A DNA stretch of 36,257 nucleotides from an uncultured Hyphomicrobiales bacterium (GTDB lineage Bacteria; Pseudomonadota; Alphaproteobacteria; Rhizobiales; Aestuariivirgaceae): the NCBI GenBank assembly GCA_903951595.1, contig CAJBCQ010000104.1, positions 1 through 36,257 of the forward strand. The letters run 5' to 3'. The position numbers and the translations under genes were made by a program. Position 1 is the first letter of the stretch, and each line of letters opens with the position of its first letter. This document shows positions 15,875 through 23,395 of this stretch, one piece after another. A model generated the notes under the pieces. That model was not told the DNA's origin. It searched no databases and saw only the letters and a program-made list of their open reading frames with translations.

Positions 15875-16231
15875 CTATAAGGTTGGGCCTGTGTCCTGCC
15901 CATCCAGATAACGCCGCAGTGCATCGCTGACCACGCTGTTGAGATTGAGGCCCCGGCGTTTTGCGTAGAGCATGGCGCGGCGGTGGAGATCACGGCCGGG
16001 GCGCACATTGAAGCTGCCTTTTAGTGGAATGTCGGCTTTTCGGCCTTCGGCTTGGCATAGGTTGAGATAATCATCCACGGCCTCTTGGAACGCCAGCTTC
16101 AGACTCTTGGCATCGCTGCCTTCATAGGTGACAAGATCGCGGATGAATTCAAGCCGGCCATGCAGCACCTCATCCACATCGCTGTATTCGATGGAGCCGT
16201 AATAGCCCTTATATTCCAAGATCGTGCTCAT
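15875..16231 (-). CDS. hicB: HicB family antitoxin
   Basis: This 118-residue protein has the HicB layout. The N-terminal partial RNase H-like domain has YKGYYGSIEYSDVDEVLHGRL and DLVTYEGSDAKSLKLAFQEAV. The C-terminal ribbon-helix-helix region is GSFNVRPGRDLHRRAMLYAK followed by LNLNSVVSDALRRYL (about 72-112). It is expected to bind and inhibit HicA and to repress the operon. The start codon overlaps the hicA stop (ATGA at 16228-16231), giving the normal hicA-hicB order. The end is head-on against higA with one base between the stops. Confidence 0.92.
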   Translation of the reverse strand: MSTILEYKGYYGSIEYSDVDEVLHGRLEFIRDLVTYEGSDAKSLKLAFQEAVDDYLNLCQAEGRKADIPLKGSFNVRPGRDLHRRAMLYAKRRGLNLNSVVSDALRRYLDGQDTGPTL

Positions 16232-16482
16232 ATCAGGTCTTCCTCCGCCAGCATGTGGACCAGCTCTTCTATCACATACATCTTCACGATGTTGCCGGGG
16301 TGCGGCTTGTGCAGCGCGATGGTTGGCGCTGTGGCATGAACGAAGCGCCTTCTGGAGCCGCCGGTTCTTCCTGCGGTTGCCTCGCGGTAGCCAAGCCCTT
16401 CCAGCAACCTGACAAGCTCATCCCAAGTGAAGTCTCTCGGTCTGTTTTTCAGCCGGGCAATAAGCTTGTCACGTTTGGTCAT
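16228..16482 (-). CDS. hicA: HicA family toxin, mRNA interferase fold
   Basis: The 84-residue product (MTKRDKLIARLKNRPRDFTW...) fits the HicA double-stranded-RNA-binding fold. It has WDELVRLLEGLGYREATAGRTGGSRRRFVH, then the TIALHKPHPGNIVKMYVIEEL strand-helix part. HicA toxins cleave mRNA using a histidine, usually in GSH. Here that motif reads GGSRRRF, while a later HKPHP motif is present, so the catalytic residue may be shifted or the toxin weakened. The ATG at 16482 has AAGGAA eight bases upstream. A longer reading to 16536 is unlikely. Confidence 0.88.
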   Translation of the reverse strand: MTKRDKLIARLKNRPRDFTWDELVRLLEGLGYREATAGRTGGSRRRFVHATAPTIALHKPHPGNIVKMYVIEELVHMLAEEDLI

Positions 16483-16503
16483 GTCGTCATTTCCTTCACG
16501 GCA

Positions 16504-16532
16504 AGCATGCACTGGATGGTGTGAAATTGCAA
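16504..16532 (-). promoter_or_regulatory. Possible promoter for hicAB
   Basis: On the minus strand TTGCAA (16532-16527) and CATGCT (16509-16504) are 17 bases apart, about 20 bases upstream of the hicA start. The -10 match is poor, and the GCATGC palindrome may instead be part of a HicB operator. This is a low-confidence assignment by eye. Confidence 0.3.
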
Positions 16533-16619
16533 CCATATTCAGTTGCTTTTTTTCAGCTGGCAGAACCGCTCATGATTTTCCCGGTGGCAATCGGGGCGGG
16601 GGGCGTTTATGGTTGGAAA

Positions 16620-16760
16620 TGGCGTTGCTGCCCGGTGCGAGAAGGTACATTTTCCCTGGGCCTATAACGATCTCTAGGGAGCTGTCCCTGCCTCGGGCCC
16701 TGGTCCTTGGCACATGGTTCCCACCTACTTAACGTAGGACCCGGGATCGCCACTTTCACG
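16620..16760 (+). ncRNA. ssrS: Probable 6S RNA
   Basis: The stretch between the toxin-antitoxin block and fau contains no credible gene but can fold end to end. TGGCG (16620-16624) pairs with CGCCA (16748-16752), and CCCGG (16631-16635) pairs with CCGGG (16741-16745). Inner segments rich in CCTGGG/CCTGG and GGGAGCTGTCCC give the long interrupted hairpin expected of 6S RNA, which binds sigma-70 RNA polymerase. The position directly upstream of fau (5-formyltetrahydrofolate cyclo-ligase) is the conserved place of ssrS in Proteobacteria. Ends are approximate. A covariance-model search would settle it. Confidence 0.72.
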
Positions 16761-16791
16761 GCCACGGCGGCTTCGCCACCTTACATTTGCG

Positions 16792-17403
16792 ATGAGTATG
16801 ATTTTGCCCGACACAAGTCCGCCGCCTGCTGATCTGGATGGCCTGAAACGGCAGGCGCGGGGGGCGGCTGGCAAGCGGCGCAACCAGTTGCATGAGGCGG
16901 GCAAGGACACCGCTGGCTTGGCATTGGCGGCCACGGGCCTTGGATTTACCGGGCTGAAGCCGCCGCGCATCGTTTCGGGTTTTTATCCTTTCCGCAGTGA
17001 AATCAGCACCTTGCCGCTTTTGGCGCGGCTGGCGGGGGAAGGTTGGCAAACCGCTTTGCCTATTGTGCTGGGGCCAGGGGTGCCGCTGTTATTTCGCGCT
17101 TGGGCACCGGGGGATGCGATGGGCAAGGGCGAGTGGGACATTCCCATTCCGCTGGATTCTGCCCCGGAAGTTGAGCCGGATGTGCTGTTTGTGCCGCTTT
17201 TGGCGTTTGACCGGGCCGGTTATCGGCTGGGCTATGGCGGCGGGTTTTATGATCGCACGCTGGCGAAGCTGCGCGCCATCAAGCCGGTTATCGCTATCGG
17301 CACGGCCTATGCGGGCCAGCAGGTAGACTTTGTGCCGCGCGGGGAATATGACGCACCGCTCGATTGGATTTTGACTGAGGAAGGCCCCATCGCGTGCGGT
17401 TGA
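16792..17403 (+). CDS. fau: 5-formyltetrahydrofolate cyclo-ligase
   Basis: The 203-residue product converts 5-formyl-THF to 5,10-methenyl-THF with ATP. The N-terminal basic segment LKRQARGAAGKRRN, the substrate-binding VSGFYPFRSEI, and the C-terminal DVLFVPLLAFDRAGYRLGYG...YDRTLAKL region are the usual family blocks. The glycine-rich GYGGGFYDRT motif binds ATP phosphate. The start ATG at 16792 is followed two codons later by another ATG, so the exact start is uncertain by two residues. The stop overlaps the next gene by 10 bases. Its position after the 6S RNA candidate follows the conserved zapA-ssrS-fau order. Confidence 0.94.
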   Translation: MSMILPDTSPPPADLDGLKRQARGAAGKRRNQLHEAGKDTAGLALAATGLGFTGLKPPRIVSGFYPFRSEISTLPLLARLAGEGWQTALPIVLGPGVPLLFRAWAPGDAMGKGEWDIPIPLDSAPEVEPDVLFVPLLAFDRAGYRLGYGGGFYDRTLAKLRAIKPVIAIGTAYAGQQVDFVPRGEYDAPLDWILTEEGPIACG

Positions 17404-18209
17404 TCTTTTTGGGCGATCTTGTGGGTCGGGCCGGCCGGGAGGCGGCCTTGGCTGCCATCCCGCAGCTTCGGGCGCGTTACAGCCCTGAATTGCTGATCGT
17501 GAATGCGGAAAATGCAGCGCATGGCTTTGGCATTACGGAGGAGATTTTCCTCGAATTGCGCGATGCGGGGGCGGATGTGGTTACCCTTGGCAATCACAGT
17601 TTTGACCAGCGTGAGGCCTTGGTTTTCATTGAGCGTTACCGCGAATTGCTCAGGCCTCTGAATTATCCGCCGGGCACGCCGGGGCGCGGGGCGGGGCTGT
17701 TTACCGGGGCAAGTGGCGCGCAGGTGTTGGTTATGAATGTCATGGGGCGCGTGATGATCGAGCCGCAGCTGGATGACCCGTTTGCCGCCACCGCGCGCGA
17801 GCTTGATTTGTGTCCGCTCAAAACCATGTGCGATGCTGTGTTCATTGATTTCCATGCCGAGGCCAGTTCCGAGAAAATGGCTTTCGCGCATTATGTGGAT
17901 GGCCGCGTGAGTGCGGTTGTGGGTACGCATACGCATGTGCCGACGGCGGATCATCAAGTGCTGCCGGGGGGCACCGGATTTCTTTCGGATGCTGGCATGT
18001 GCGGGGATTATAATTCGGTGATCGGCATGGACAAGGAAGAACCCATCAGCCGCTTCACCCGCAAGGTGCCCAACCAGCGCATGAGCCCGGCCATGGGGCC
18101 TGCCACGGTTTGCGGGGCGATGATCGATGTGGACGCAGCCACGGGGCTGGCGCGGCGCGTGCAGCCCATTCGCATGGGCGGCAGGCTTGAGGGCGTGATG
18201 CCGGAGTGA
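17394..18209 (+). CDS. YmdB-like (TIGR00282) metallophosphoesterase
   Basis: This 271-residue calcineurin-type phosphoesterase carries the metal ligands in order. These are GDLVGRAGR with Asp8, NAENAAHG near 39-46, LGNHSFDQ near 65-72, FIDFHAEASSEK near 143-154, and GTHTHVPTAD near 174-183. The family has been characterised as cyclic-nucleotide phosphodiesterases (YmdB of Bacillus). The physiological substrate in alphaproteobacteria is not established. GTG at 17394 is the start that yields the conserved MRLIFLGD beginning, and it overlaps fau by 10 bases, so the two genes are co-transcribed. The following yebC starts 42 bases later. Confidence 0.92.
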   Translation: MRLIFLGDLVGRAGREAALAAIPQLRARYSPELLIVNAENAAHGFGITEEIFLELRDAGADVVTLGNHSFDQREALVFIERYRELLRPLNYPPGTPGRGAGLFTGASGAQVLVMNVMGRVMIEPQLDDPFAATARELDLCPLKTMCDAVFIDFHAEASSEKMAFAHYVDGRVSAVVGTHTHVPTADHQVLPGGTGFLSDAGMCGDYNSVIGMDKEEPISRFTRKVPNQRMSPAMGPATVCGAMIDVDAATGLARRVQPIRMGGRLEGVMPE

Positions 18210-18251
18210 TACCAAACCCATTCAGGATTCGAGTGAGAAGGCGATAAAGCA

Positions 18252-19001
18252 ATGGCGGGTCATTCCCAATATAAGAACATCATGTTCCGCAAAGGAAAGC
18301 AGGACGCGGTGCGTTCCAAGCTGTTTTCCAAGCTGGGGCGTGAAATCACGGTTGCCACCAAGGCGGGGCTTCCTGACCCTTCGCTGAACCCGCGCTTGCG
18401 GCTGGCCATTCAGAATGCGCGGGCCGAAAACATGCCGCGCGACAATATCGAACGCGCCATCAAGAAGGCTTCCGGTGGCGATGCGGATGCTTATGAGAAT
18501 ATCCGCTATGAAGGCTATGGTGCCGGTGGTGTTGCCATCATCGTGGAAGCGTTGACGGATAACCGCAACCGCACGGCGGCGGTGGTGCGTTCGCTGTTTA
18601 CGAAATATGGCGGCAATCTGGGTGAAAGCGGCTCGGTGGCGTTCATGTTCAACCGCATCACCGAAATCACCTACAAGGCTGGCGTGGCTTCCGCCGATGC
18701 GATGCTCGATGGTGCGATTGAGGCGGGTGCTGATGATGTCGCCTCTGACGAGACATCGCATGTGGTGACATGCAGTTTTGAAGGCATGGGCGAGGTATCA
18801 TCTGCCTTGGCGGCCAAATTCGGCGATGCGGAATCGGTGAAAGTGGTGTGGCGGCCCAATATCACCACACCGGTGGATGATGAGAAGGCCGAAAGCATCA
18901 TGAAGCTGGTGGATGCGCTGGAAGATGATGATGATGTGCAGACGGTCTATTCCAATTTCGAAATGTCGGAAGACATGCTCAAGAAGCTGACCGCCGCGTG
19001 A
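18252..19001 (+). CDS. yebC: YebC/PmpR (TACO1) family protein
   Basis: The 249-residue product begins [20 protein letters not shown], the invariant start of the YebC/TACO1 family. It continues with [19 protein letters not shown] and [18 protein letters not shown], with [28 protein letters not shown] later. Such proteins are annotated as transcriptional regulators, but recent work ties several of them to translation of proline-rich stretches. The order yebC-ruvC-ruvA-ruvB is conserved in Alphaproteobacteria. The stop overlaps the ruvC start (GTGA). Phe12 in place of the common His of KNIMHRKG is a minor deviation. The nearby TolA is very proline-rich, though a functional connection is only conjecture. 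Confidence 0.96.
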   Translation: MAGHSQYKNIMFRKGKQDAVRSKLFSKLGREITVATKAGLPDPSLNPRLRLAIQNARAENMPRDNIERAIKKASGGDADAYENIRYEGYGAGGVAIIVEALTDNRNRTAAVVRSLFTKYGGNLGESGSVAFMFNRITEITYKAGVASADAMLDGAIEAGADDVASDETSHVVTCSFEGMGEVSSALAAKFGDAESVKVVWRPNITTPVDDEKAESIMKLVDALEDDDDVQTVYSNFEMSEDMLKKLTAA

Positions 19002-19510
19002 GCCGGATCATCCGCATTCTGGGCATTGATCCGGGCTTGCGGAATACCGGCTGGGGGATGATTGCGAGCGAAGGCTCGCGGCTTTCCTTTTTGGCCTGCG
19101 GGTCGCTTCATTCGGATGCGGATTTGTCGCTCGCTGAACGCTTGCACCAATTACATAGCGGGCTGTGCGCGCTGATTGCCGAATGGCAGCCCGATGAGGC
19201 GGCGATTGAGGAAACCTTCGTCAACAAAGACGCCCGCTCGGCTTTGAAACTGGGCCAAGCGCGCGGGGTGCTGATGGTGCCACCTGCGGCGGCGGGTATT
19301 CCGGTCGCCGAATATGCGCCGAACCAGATCAAGAAGGCGGTGGTAGGGGCAGGGCATGCCGAGAAGGCGCAGGTTCAGCATATGTTGAAGGTGCTGCTGC
19401 CGAAAGCGGTGCTGAAATCAGCCGATGCGGCAGACGCGCTGGCGGTGGCGGTGTGCCACGCGCATATGAGGGGGGTGCGGGATTTGGCGGCGGTGGTGGG
19501 GCGGGGGTAG
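18998..19510 (+). CDS. ruvC: Crossover junction endodeoxyribonuclease RuvC
   Basis: The 170-residue product resolves Holliday junctions as a dimer. The acidic catalytic residues are present: Asp11 in [13 protein letters not shown], Glu71 in AAIEETFVN, and Asp143/Asp146 in [17 protein letters not shown]. Length and motif spacing are normal. Translation starts at a GTG that overlaps the yebC stop as GTGA, a coupled arrangement. In most relatives ruvA follows within a few dozen bases. Here ruvA begins 894 bases later, after repeats and a foreign-looking membrane gene, so ruvC and ruvAB may no longer share one transcript. Confidence 0.96.
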   Translation: MSRIIRILGIDPGLRNTGWGMIASEGSRLSFLACGSLHSDADLSLAERLHQLHSGLCALIAEWQPDEAAIEETFVNKDARSALKLGQARGVLMVPPAAAGIPVAEYAPNQIKKAVVGAGHAEKAQVQHMLKVLLPKAVLKSADAADALAVAVCHAHMRGVRDLAAVVGRG

Positions 19511-19538
19511 TTTACATTACTGCGGCCCTCCCGCCATC

Positions 19539-19625
19539 GTCAGCCCGGCCCCCGAGCCGGGCCAGGGCTTCGTTCCAATCAGAAAGCCCTGTCCCGGGTC
19601 TCCGCTACGCTCCGCCCGGGGTGAC
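19539..19625. repeat. Palindromic intergenic repeat element (REP-like)
   Basis: Directly after ruvC lies an element of about 87 bases with nested inverted repeats. CCCGGC/GCCGGG pair at 19544-19549 and 19556-19561, and CAGGGCTT/AAGCCCTG at 19563-19570 and 19584-19591. The outer ends GTCA (19539) and GTGAC (19625) are also complementary in part. It has the look of the abundant GC-rich palindromic intergenic elements of Alphaproteobacteria. No protein-coding gene is supported here. Confidence 0.7.
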
Positions 19626-19662
19626 ATCTTTAAGCTTGGACGCTGGCAGCGGCGTTGATCAG

Positions 19663-20064
19663 TTAATGGCTTCTCGTTCTATCCTTTATAAAATTTCTGA
19701 AAAACATAATTAGGTGACCAACCAAATGATCAAAGATGATCGCGCTTGGAAAAAACAGTGATCCAAAAATAAACAACAAGGTAGTCTCAAATATCGCTTG
19801 CCAATACGGGATGGAAAATGGCCCGATCCACCTTTCAGAAAGCGAAATTGCTGCTGCGATAGAGTTAAGAGCCAAAAAATAAATCAGTGACTTGCGTGGG
19901 AATTTCGTTCGCGCAGAGGCGTAGGCTATGCACCACCATGCCGCTACAATCGAGTGCGCATGCACAGCTGAGCTACCTTGTCCTACGAGTTGGGTAGCCA
20001 GATATCCAGCAATTCCTGCTGCCGAATAAACCAAGATTCCCACAAAAGCTGATGACATTCTCAT
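19663..20064 (-). CDS. Hypothetical small integral membrane protein (orphan)
   Basis: This 133-residue reading frame on the minus strand encodes a hydrophobic protein with about four membrane segments, roughly at 5-26, 38-50, 59-76 and 88-120. There is a basic C-terminus (KDRTRSH). I do not recognise a family. The stretch is visibly richer in A and T than its neighbours and uses different codons, which suggests acquisition by transfer. It interrupts the ruvC-ruvA junction and is flanked by palindromic repeats. No clear ribosome-binding site precedes the ATG at 20064; an alternative ATG lies two codons in. It could be a real cargo gene or a chance open frame. The regular alternation of hydrophobic stretches favours a real gene. 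Confidence 0.5.
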   Translation of the reverse strand: MRMSSAFVGILVYSAAGIAGYLATQLVGQGSSAVHAHSIVAAWWCIAYASARTKFPRKSLIYFLALNSIAAAISLSERWIGPFSIPYWQAIFETTLLFIFGSLFFPSAIIFDHLVGHLIMFFRNFIKDRTRSH

Positions 20065-20199
20065 GACACATGTATCTCGATCGAATCATTTGGATCCGCG
20101 AATGGTCGATGCAAACGACATCGCTGTCGACGGAATACTTTGCCAAACCAGGTATTGCGAGCAACGGCTTCGCGGTGGTGATTGCCTGAGCTGCTTTTA

Positions 20200-20318
20200 T
20201 CCGTCTCCCTCGGGCTTGACCCGAGGGTCCTTTTCATTTGAACGTGGCAACAAGCTCCGGAGGTGTGAAAGAAAGCGAATTGGAAAAGGATCCTCGGGTC
20301 AAGCCCGAGGAAGACGGA
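20200..20318. repeat. Long inverted repeat, two 36-base arms
   Basis: Arms at 20200-20235 and 20283-20318 are reverse complements at 34 of 36 positions and are separated by 47 bases. Each arm itself contains the small palindrome CCTCGGG-CTTGA-CCCGAGG. The arrangement looks like two oppositely oriented copies of one palindromic intergenic element. It lies 87 bases upstream of ruvA and could form a large hairpin in RNA. Confidence 0.85.
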
Positions 20319-20404
20319 GGAAGTGGGCAGTCTATCGGGTGTTCTTGACTTGTTCACCTTTGCGCTCTAACCGTGAAAGGCATCACAGGGAGACTTCCAC
20401 GCGC

Positions 20405-21025
20405 ATGATCGGCAAGCTCAAAGGGCGTATTGACAGTTATGGTGCCGACCATCTGCTCATCGATGTGCAGGGGGTTTGCTATGTCGTTGCCTGTTCCACC
20501 CGAACCCTTGCCCAGATGCCGCCCAAGGGGGAATTTGCCGAAGTCATTACCGAGATGCTGGTTTCGCAAGAGATGATCCGGCTGGTCGGCTTTGCCTCTG
20601 GTGCGGAGCGGGATTGGTTTAAGCTGTTGCAGTCCGTGCAAGGGGTGGGCACTAAGGTGGCGTTGGCTATTCTTTCCACGCTTTCGGTGGCGGAATTGGG
20701 CAATGCCATTGCATTGGCCGACAAGGCGATGATCGGGCGCACGCCCGGGGTGGGGCCGAAATTGGCGGCACGGTTGGTCACGGAGCTTAAAGATAAAACG
20801 CCGCAATTTGGTGCGGTGGATGCCTCTCTCGCGCAGCTTTCAGGCGAGCTGGATGCGCCGCGGCCCACGGCGGCTTCGGATGCTGTCTCGGCCCTCGTCA
20901 ATCTGGGCTATGGCCAAGCGCAGGCAGGGGTTGCCGTGGCGATGGCGATGAAGAAGGCGGGGGATGAAGTGCTGCCCACTGAGAAGCTAATCCGCATGGC
21001 GTTGAAGGAGCTTTCCTCATCATGA
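20405..21025 (+). CDS. ruvA: Holliday junction branch migration protein RuvA
   Basis: The 206-residue product forms the tetramer that holds Holliday junctions and loads RuvB. The start [28 protein letters not shown] is the conserved OB-fold domain. The helix-hairpin-helix region contains [18 protein letters not shown] and [18 protein letters not shown], and a C-terminal three-helix domain (about 155-206) contacts RuvB. The frame is open for 114 codons upstream, but those codons cross the inverted repeat and show no homology. AGGGAG at 20387-20392 precedes the ATG at 20405. The stop overlaps the ruvB start by 4 bases. Confidence 0.96.
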   Translation: MIGKLKGRIDSYGADHLLIDVQGVCYVVACSTRTLAQMPPKGEFAEVITEMLVSQEMIRLVGFASGAERDWFKLLQSVQGVGTKVALAILSTLSVAELGNAIALADKAMIGRTPGVGPKLAARLVTELKDKTPQFGAVDASLAQLSGELDAPRPTAASDAVSALVNLGYGQAQAGVAVAMAMKKAGDEVLPTEKLIRMALKELSSS

Positions 21026-22065
21026 CCACGCGCCTTGTATCCCAAGCTCCGCGTGAGGAAGACGCGCTCGATACGCATTTGCGCCCGCAAAGGCTCATGG
21101 AATTTGTCGGCCAGTCGCGCGCGAAGCAGAATTTGCAGGTGTTCATTGATGCTGCGAAAGCACGCGGTGAGGCGCTGGATCATGTGTTGTTTGCAGGCCC
21201 GCCGGGGCTTGGCAAAACCACGCTGGCGCAGATTGTGGCGCGTGAATTGGGCGTGAATTTCCGCGCCACTTCCGGGCCGGTGATTGCCAAGGCGGGGGAT
21301 TTGGCGGCGCTGCTCACCAATCTGGAAGATCGTGATGTTCTGTTCATCGATGAAATCCACCGGCTGAACCCGGCTATCGAAGAAGTGCTGTATCCGGCAA
21401 TGGAGGATTATCAGCTTGATCTCATCATCGGTGAAGGGCCAGCCGCGCGTTCGGTGCGCATTGATCTGGCGAAGTTTACGCTGGTGGGTGCCACCACGCG
21501 CACGGGGCTGTTGACGACGCCGCTTCGGGATCGGTTCGGCATCCCTGTGCGGCTTGAATTTTATAATGAGGCGGAGCTTCTGGATATTGTCTCGCGCGGG
21601 GCGCGGGTGATGCAGCTTAACATCACACCCGATGGCGCATCTGAAATCGCGCGCCGATCACGTGGCACGCCGCGCATTGCGGGCCGCTTGCTGCGCCGCG
21701 TGCGCGATTTTGCCGCCGTGGCGGGCAAGTCCACCATCGACCAGGATGTTGCCGATAAGGCGTTGCAGAGATTGGAAGTCGATGCGCGCGGGCTGGATAG
21801 TCTCGACCATCGCTATCTCACCTGTGTCGCTGTCAATTTCGGCGGCGGGCCTGTGGGCATTGAAACCATCGCCGCGTCATTATCGGAAAGCCGCGATGCG
21901 ATTGAGGAAATCATTGAGCCTTATTTGATGCAGCAGGGCTTTGTGAATCGAACCCCCAAGGGCCGTGTTCTGACCGCGGCTGCCTTCCGGCATTTAGGAT
22001 TAGCCGTGCCGCAAAAGCCCGAGATCATGCAAGGCATCCTGCCGCTGGAACCGGATGATGTCTGA
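21022..22065 (+). CDS. ruvB: Holliday junction branch migration ATPase RuvB
   Basis: The 347-residue AAA+ motor drives branch migration with RuvA. Walker A is GPPGLGKT (residues 59-66) and Walker B is FIDEIH (about 108-113). The sensor/arginine-finger area includes [18 protein letters not shown]. The winged-helix C-terminus shows [14 protein letters not shown] and [13 protein letters not shown]. Length is standard. It overlaps ruvA by 4 bases and ybgC by about 11 bases, so ruvA-ruvB-ybgC are tightly coupled. Confidence 0.98.
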   Translation: MTTRLVSQAPREEDALDTHLRPQRLMEFVGQSRAKQNLQVFIDAAKARGEALDHVLFAGPPGLGKTTLAQIVARELGVNFRATSGPVIAKAGDLAALLTNLEDRDVLFIDEIHRLNPAIEEVLYPAMEDYQLDLIIGEGPAARSVRIDLAKFTLVGATTRTGLLTTPLRDRFGIPVRLEFYNEAELLDIVSRGARVMQLNITPDGASEIARRSRGTPRIAGRLLRRVRDFAAVAGKSTIDQDVADKALQRLEVDARGLDSLDHRYLTCVAVNFGGGPVGIETIAASLSESRDAIEEIIEPYLMQQGFVNRTPKGRVLTAAAFRHLGLAVPQKPEIMQGILPLEPDDV

Positions 22066-22501
22066 CTGGCCGGATATTGCCGGGCGCAATCTGCCCGATG
22101 GCGGGCATGTGTTGCCCGTGCGCGTTTATTATGAGGACACGGATTTTTCTGGGGCCGTCTATCACGCCAATTATCTGAAATTCTGCGAACGTGCGCGTTC
22201 CGACATGCTTCGCATTTCGGGCATCCACCATGCGCAATTGCATGGCGCGGGGGCGGAGGGGCGGATGGGCTTTGTGGTGCGGCGCATGGAATGTGATTTC
22301 CTGAAACCGGCCCATATTGATGATCTGCTCGATGTCGAAACGCACATGCTGGAGGCCTCTGGCGCTCGGCTCGTTCTCAAACAAACGGTCAAATTGGGCG
22401 AAGATGTGATTTTTTCTGCCAATGTCACTCTTGCGCTCGTCGATGGGCGCGGGGTGCCCAAAAGGCTGCCCAATGACCTGCTGGAACGGCTGAAACGTTA
22501 A
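22055..22501 (+). CDS. ybgC: Tol-Pal system-associated acyl-CoA thioesterase YbgC
   Basis: The 148-residue hotdog-fold product contains [21 protein letters not shown], the YbgC signature with the catalytic aspartate at about residue 30. Further on are [10 protein letters not shown] and [16 protein letters not shown]. YbgC hydrolyses short-chain or malonyl-type acyl-CoA and is linked to phospholipid metabolism near the Tol-Pal machine. Two consecutive ATG codons (22055 and 22058) precede the conserved part. It overlaps the end of ruvB. A 183-base gap with a possible regulatory site follows before tolQ. Confidence 0.95.
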   Translation: MMSDWPDIAGRNLPDGGHVLPVRVYYEDTDFSGAVYHANYLKFCERARSDMLRISGIHHAQLHGAGAEGRMGFVVRRMECDFLKPAHIDDLLDVETHMLEASGARLVLKQTVKLGEDVIFSANVTLALVDGRGVPKRLPNDLLERLKR

Positions 22502-22537
22502 TATTTGCCCATTCCGACAGGCGTGGGCGGGCCTTGC

Positions 22538-22554
22538 GTAACCATACATTAACC
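22538..22554 (+). promoter_or_regulatory. Possible CtrA-type binding site upstream of tolQ
   Basis: GTAA-N7-TTAACC occurs at 22538-22554, one mismatch from the alphaproteobacterial cell-cycle regulator consensus TTAA-N7-TTAA(C). It is in the only substantial intergenic gap of the ybgC-tol block, about 130 bases before tolQ. The assignment is by pattern only. Confidence 0.4.
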
Positions 22555-22684
22555 ACATGCTGTTTGTTTGGCTTCACCATGCCATGCGCGCCGCCGGGGA
22601 TGACCCTTGGGGCATGCGTGGTCGCAGAATCGACATTTTTGCTTTGCTTAAAGGCAGGCAGCAGCGCCACAGGGGTTTGACGCG

Positions 22685-23392
22685 ATGGAAGTAAGTGCAG
22701 CGACGGCCGCCACGGATGCCGTGAATTTCGGCATCTGGCACATGTTCTGGCAGGCAGGTCTGGTCGTGAAGATCGTGATGCTGGGCCTTGTGGCGGCTTC
22801 GGTGTGGTGCTGGGCCATTGTTTTTGAAAAATTCGCGTCGTTCAAGAAGATCGACCGCAGCATGGATCAATTCGAGCAGCAATTCTGGTCGGGCCAGTCG
22901 CTGGAGGATCTGTATGCCGTCATGAGCCCGCGCAATAATACCGGCATGGCCGCCCTGTTCATGGCCGCCATGCGCGAATGGAAGCGCAGTCAGGAAAGTG
23001 TCATGCGCGCCGGTTTTGCCGGGGTGCAAACCCGTATCGACCGGGTGATGGATGTGCAGTTGCAGCGCGAGCTGGAACGGCTGGAAGCGCGCCTGTTATT
23101 TCTGGCCACCATCGGCTCGGCAGGGCCGTTCATTGGCCTGTTCGGCACGGTGTGGGGCATTATGACCTCGTTCCAAGCCATTGCCGTTTCCAAGAACACC
23201 AATCTGGCCGTTGTGGCACCGGGGCTTGCGGAGGCGTTGTTTGCCACCGCATTGGGGCTTCTGGCCGCTATTCCGGCGGTTGTATTCTACAACAAGTTTT
23301 CCTCCGACATCACGCGCATTGGTGCGCGGTTGGAAAACTTCGCGGATGAATTTTCCGCCATCATTTCCCGCCAGCTTGACGAGAGGGTTTGA
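22685..23392 (+). CDS. tolQ: Tol-Pal system proton channel subunit TolQ
   Basis: The 235-residue inner-membrane protein is the TolQ channel that, with TolR, converts proton-motive force into movement of TolA. Three membrane segments are visible, at about 24-46, 135-160 and 168-192. The conserved LLFLATIGSAGPFIGLFGTVWGIMTSFQAI and GLAEALFATALGLLAAIPAVVFYNKF lie in the second and third. The large cytoplasmic loop between the first and second is normal. It begins a tightly spaced tolQ-tolR-tolA-tolB-pal block. It is a separate gene from the MotA/ExbB-like one at 6572-7612 and clearly the true TolQ. Confidence 0.97.
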   Translation: MEVSAATAATDAVNFGIWHMFWQAGLVVKIVMLGLVAASVWCWAIVFEKFASFKKIDRSMDQFEQQFWSGQSLEDLYAVMSPRNNTGMAALFMAAMREWKRSQESVMRAGFAGVQTRIDRVMDVQLQRELERLEARLLFLATIGSAGPFIGLFGTVWGIMTSFQAIAVSKNTNLAVVAPGLAEALFATALGLLAAIPAVVFYNKFSSDITRIGARLENFADEFSAIISRQLDERV

Positions 23393-23395
23393 CCG

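Noticed and set aside
16529-16553. A rho-independent terminator (GCAAC hairpin with T7) upstream of 6S RNA
   Set aside because: The stem has only 5 bp with an 8-base loop, and no plus-strand gene ends nearby. The T run may be coincidental or part of the hicAB upstream region.
17307-18221. A 304-residue open frame antisense to fau/ymdB-like genes
   Set aside because: The opposite strand encodes two well-supported enzymes. The antisense product is rich in His, Arg and Pro, as expected from reading GC-rich codons backwards.
20063-20404. A 114-codon N-terminal extension of RuvA
   Set aside because: The frame is open, but it crosses the 36-base inverted repeat and shows no conserved sequence. 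RuvA proteins begin at MIGKLKG, and a ribosome-binding sequence precedes that ATG.
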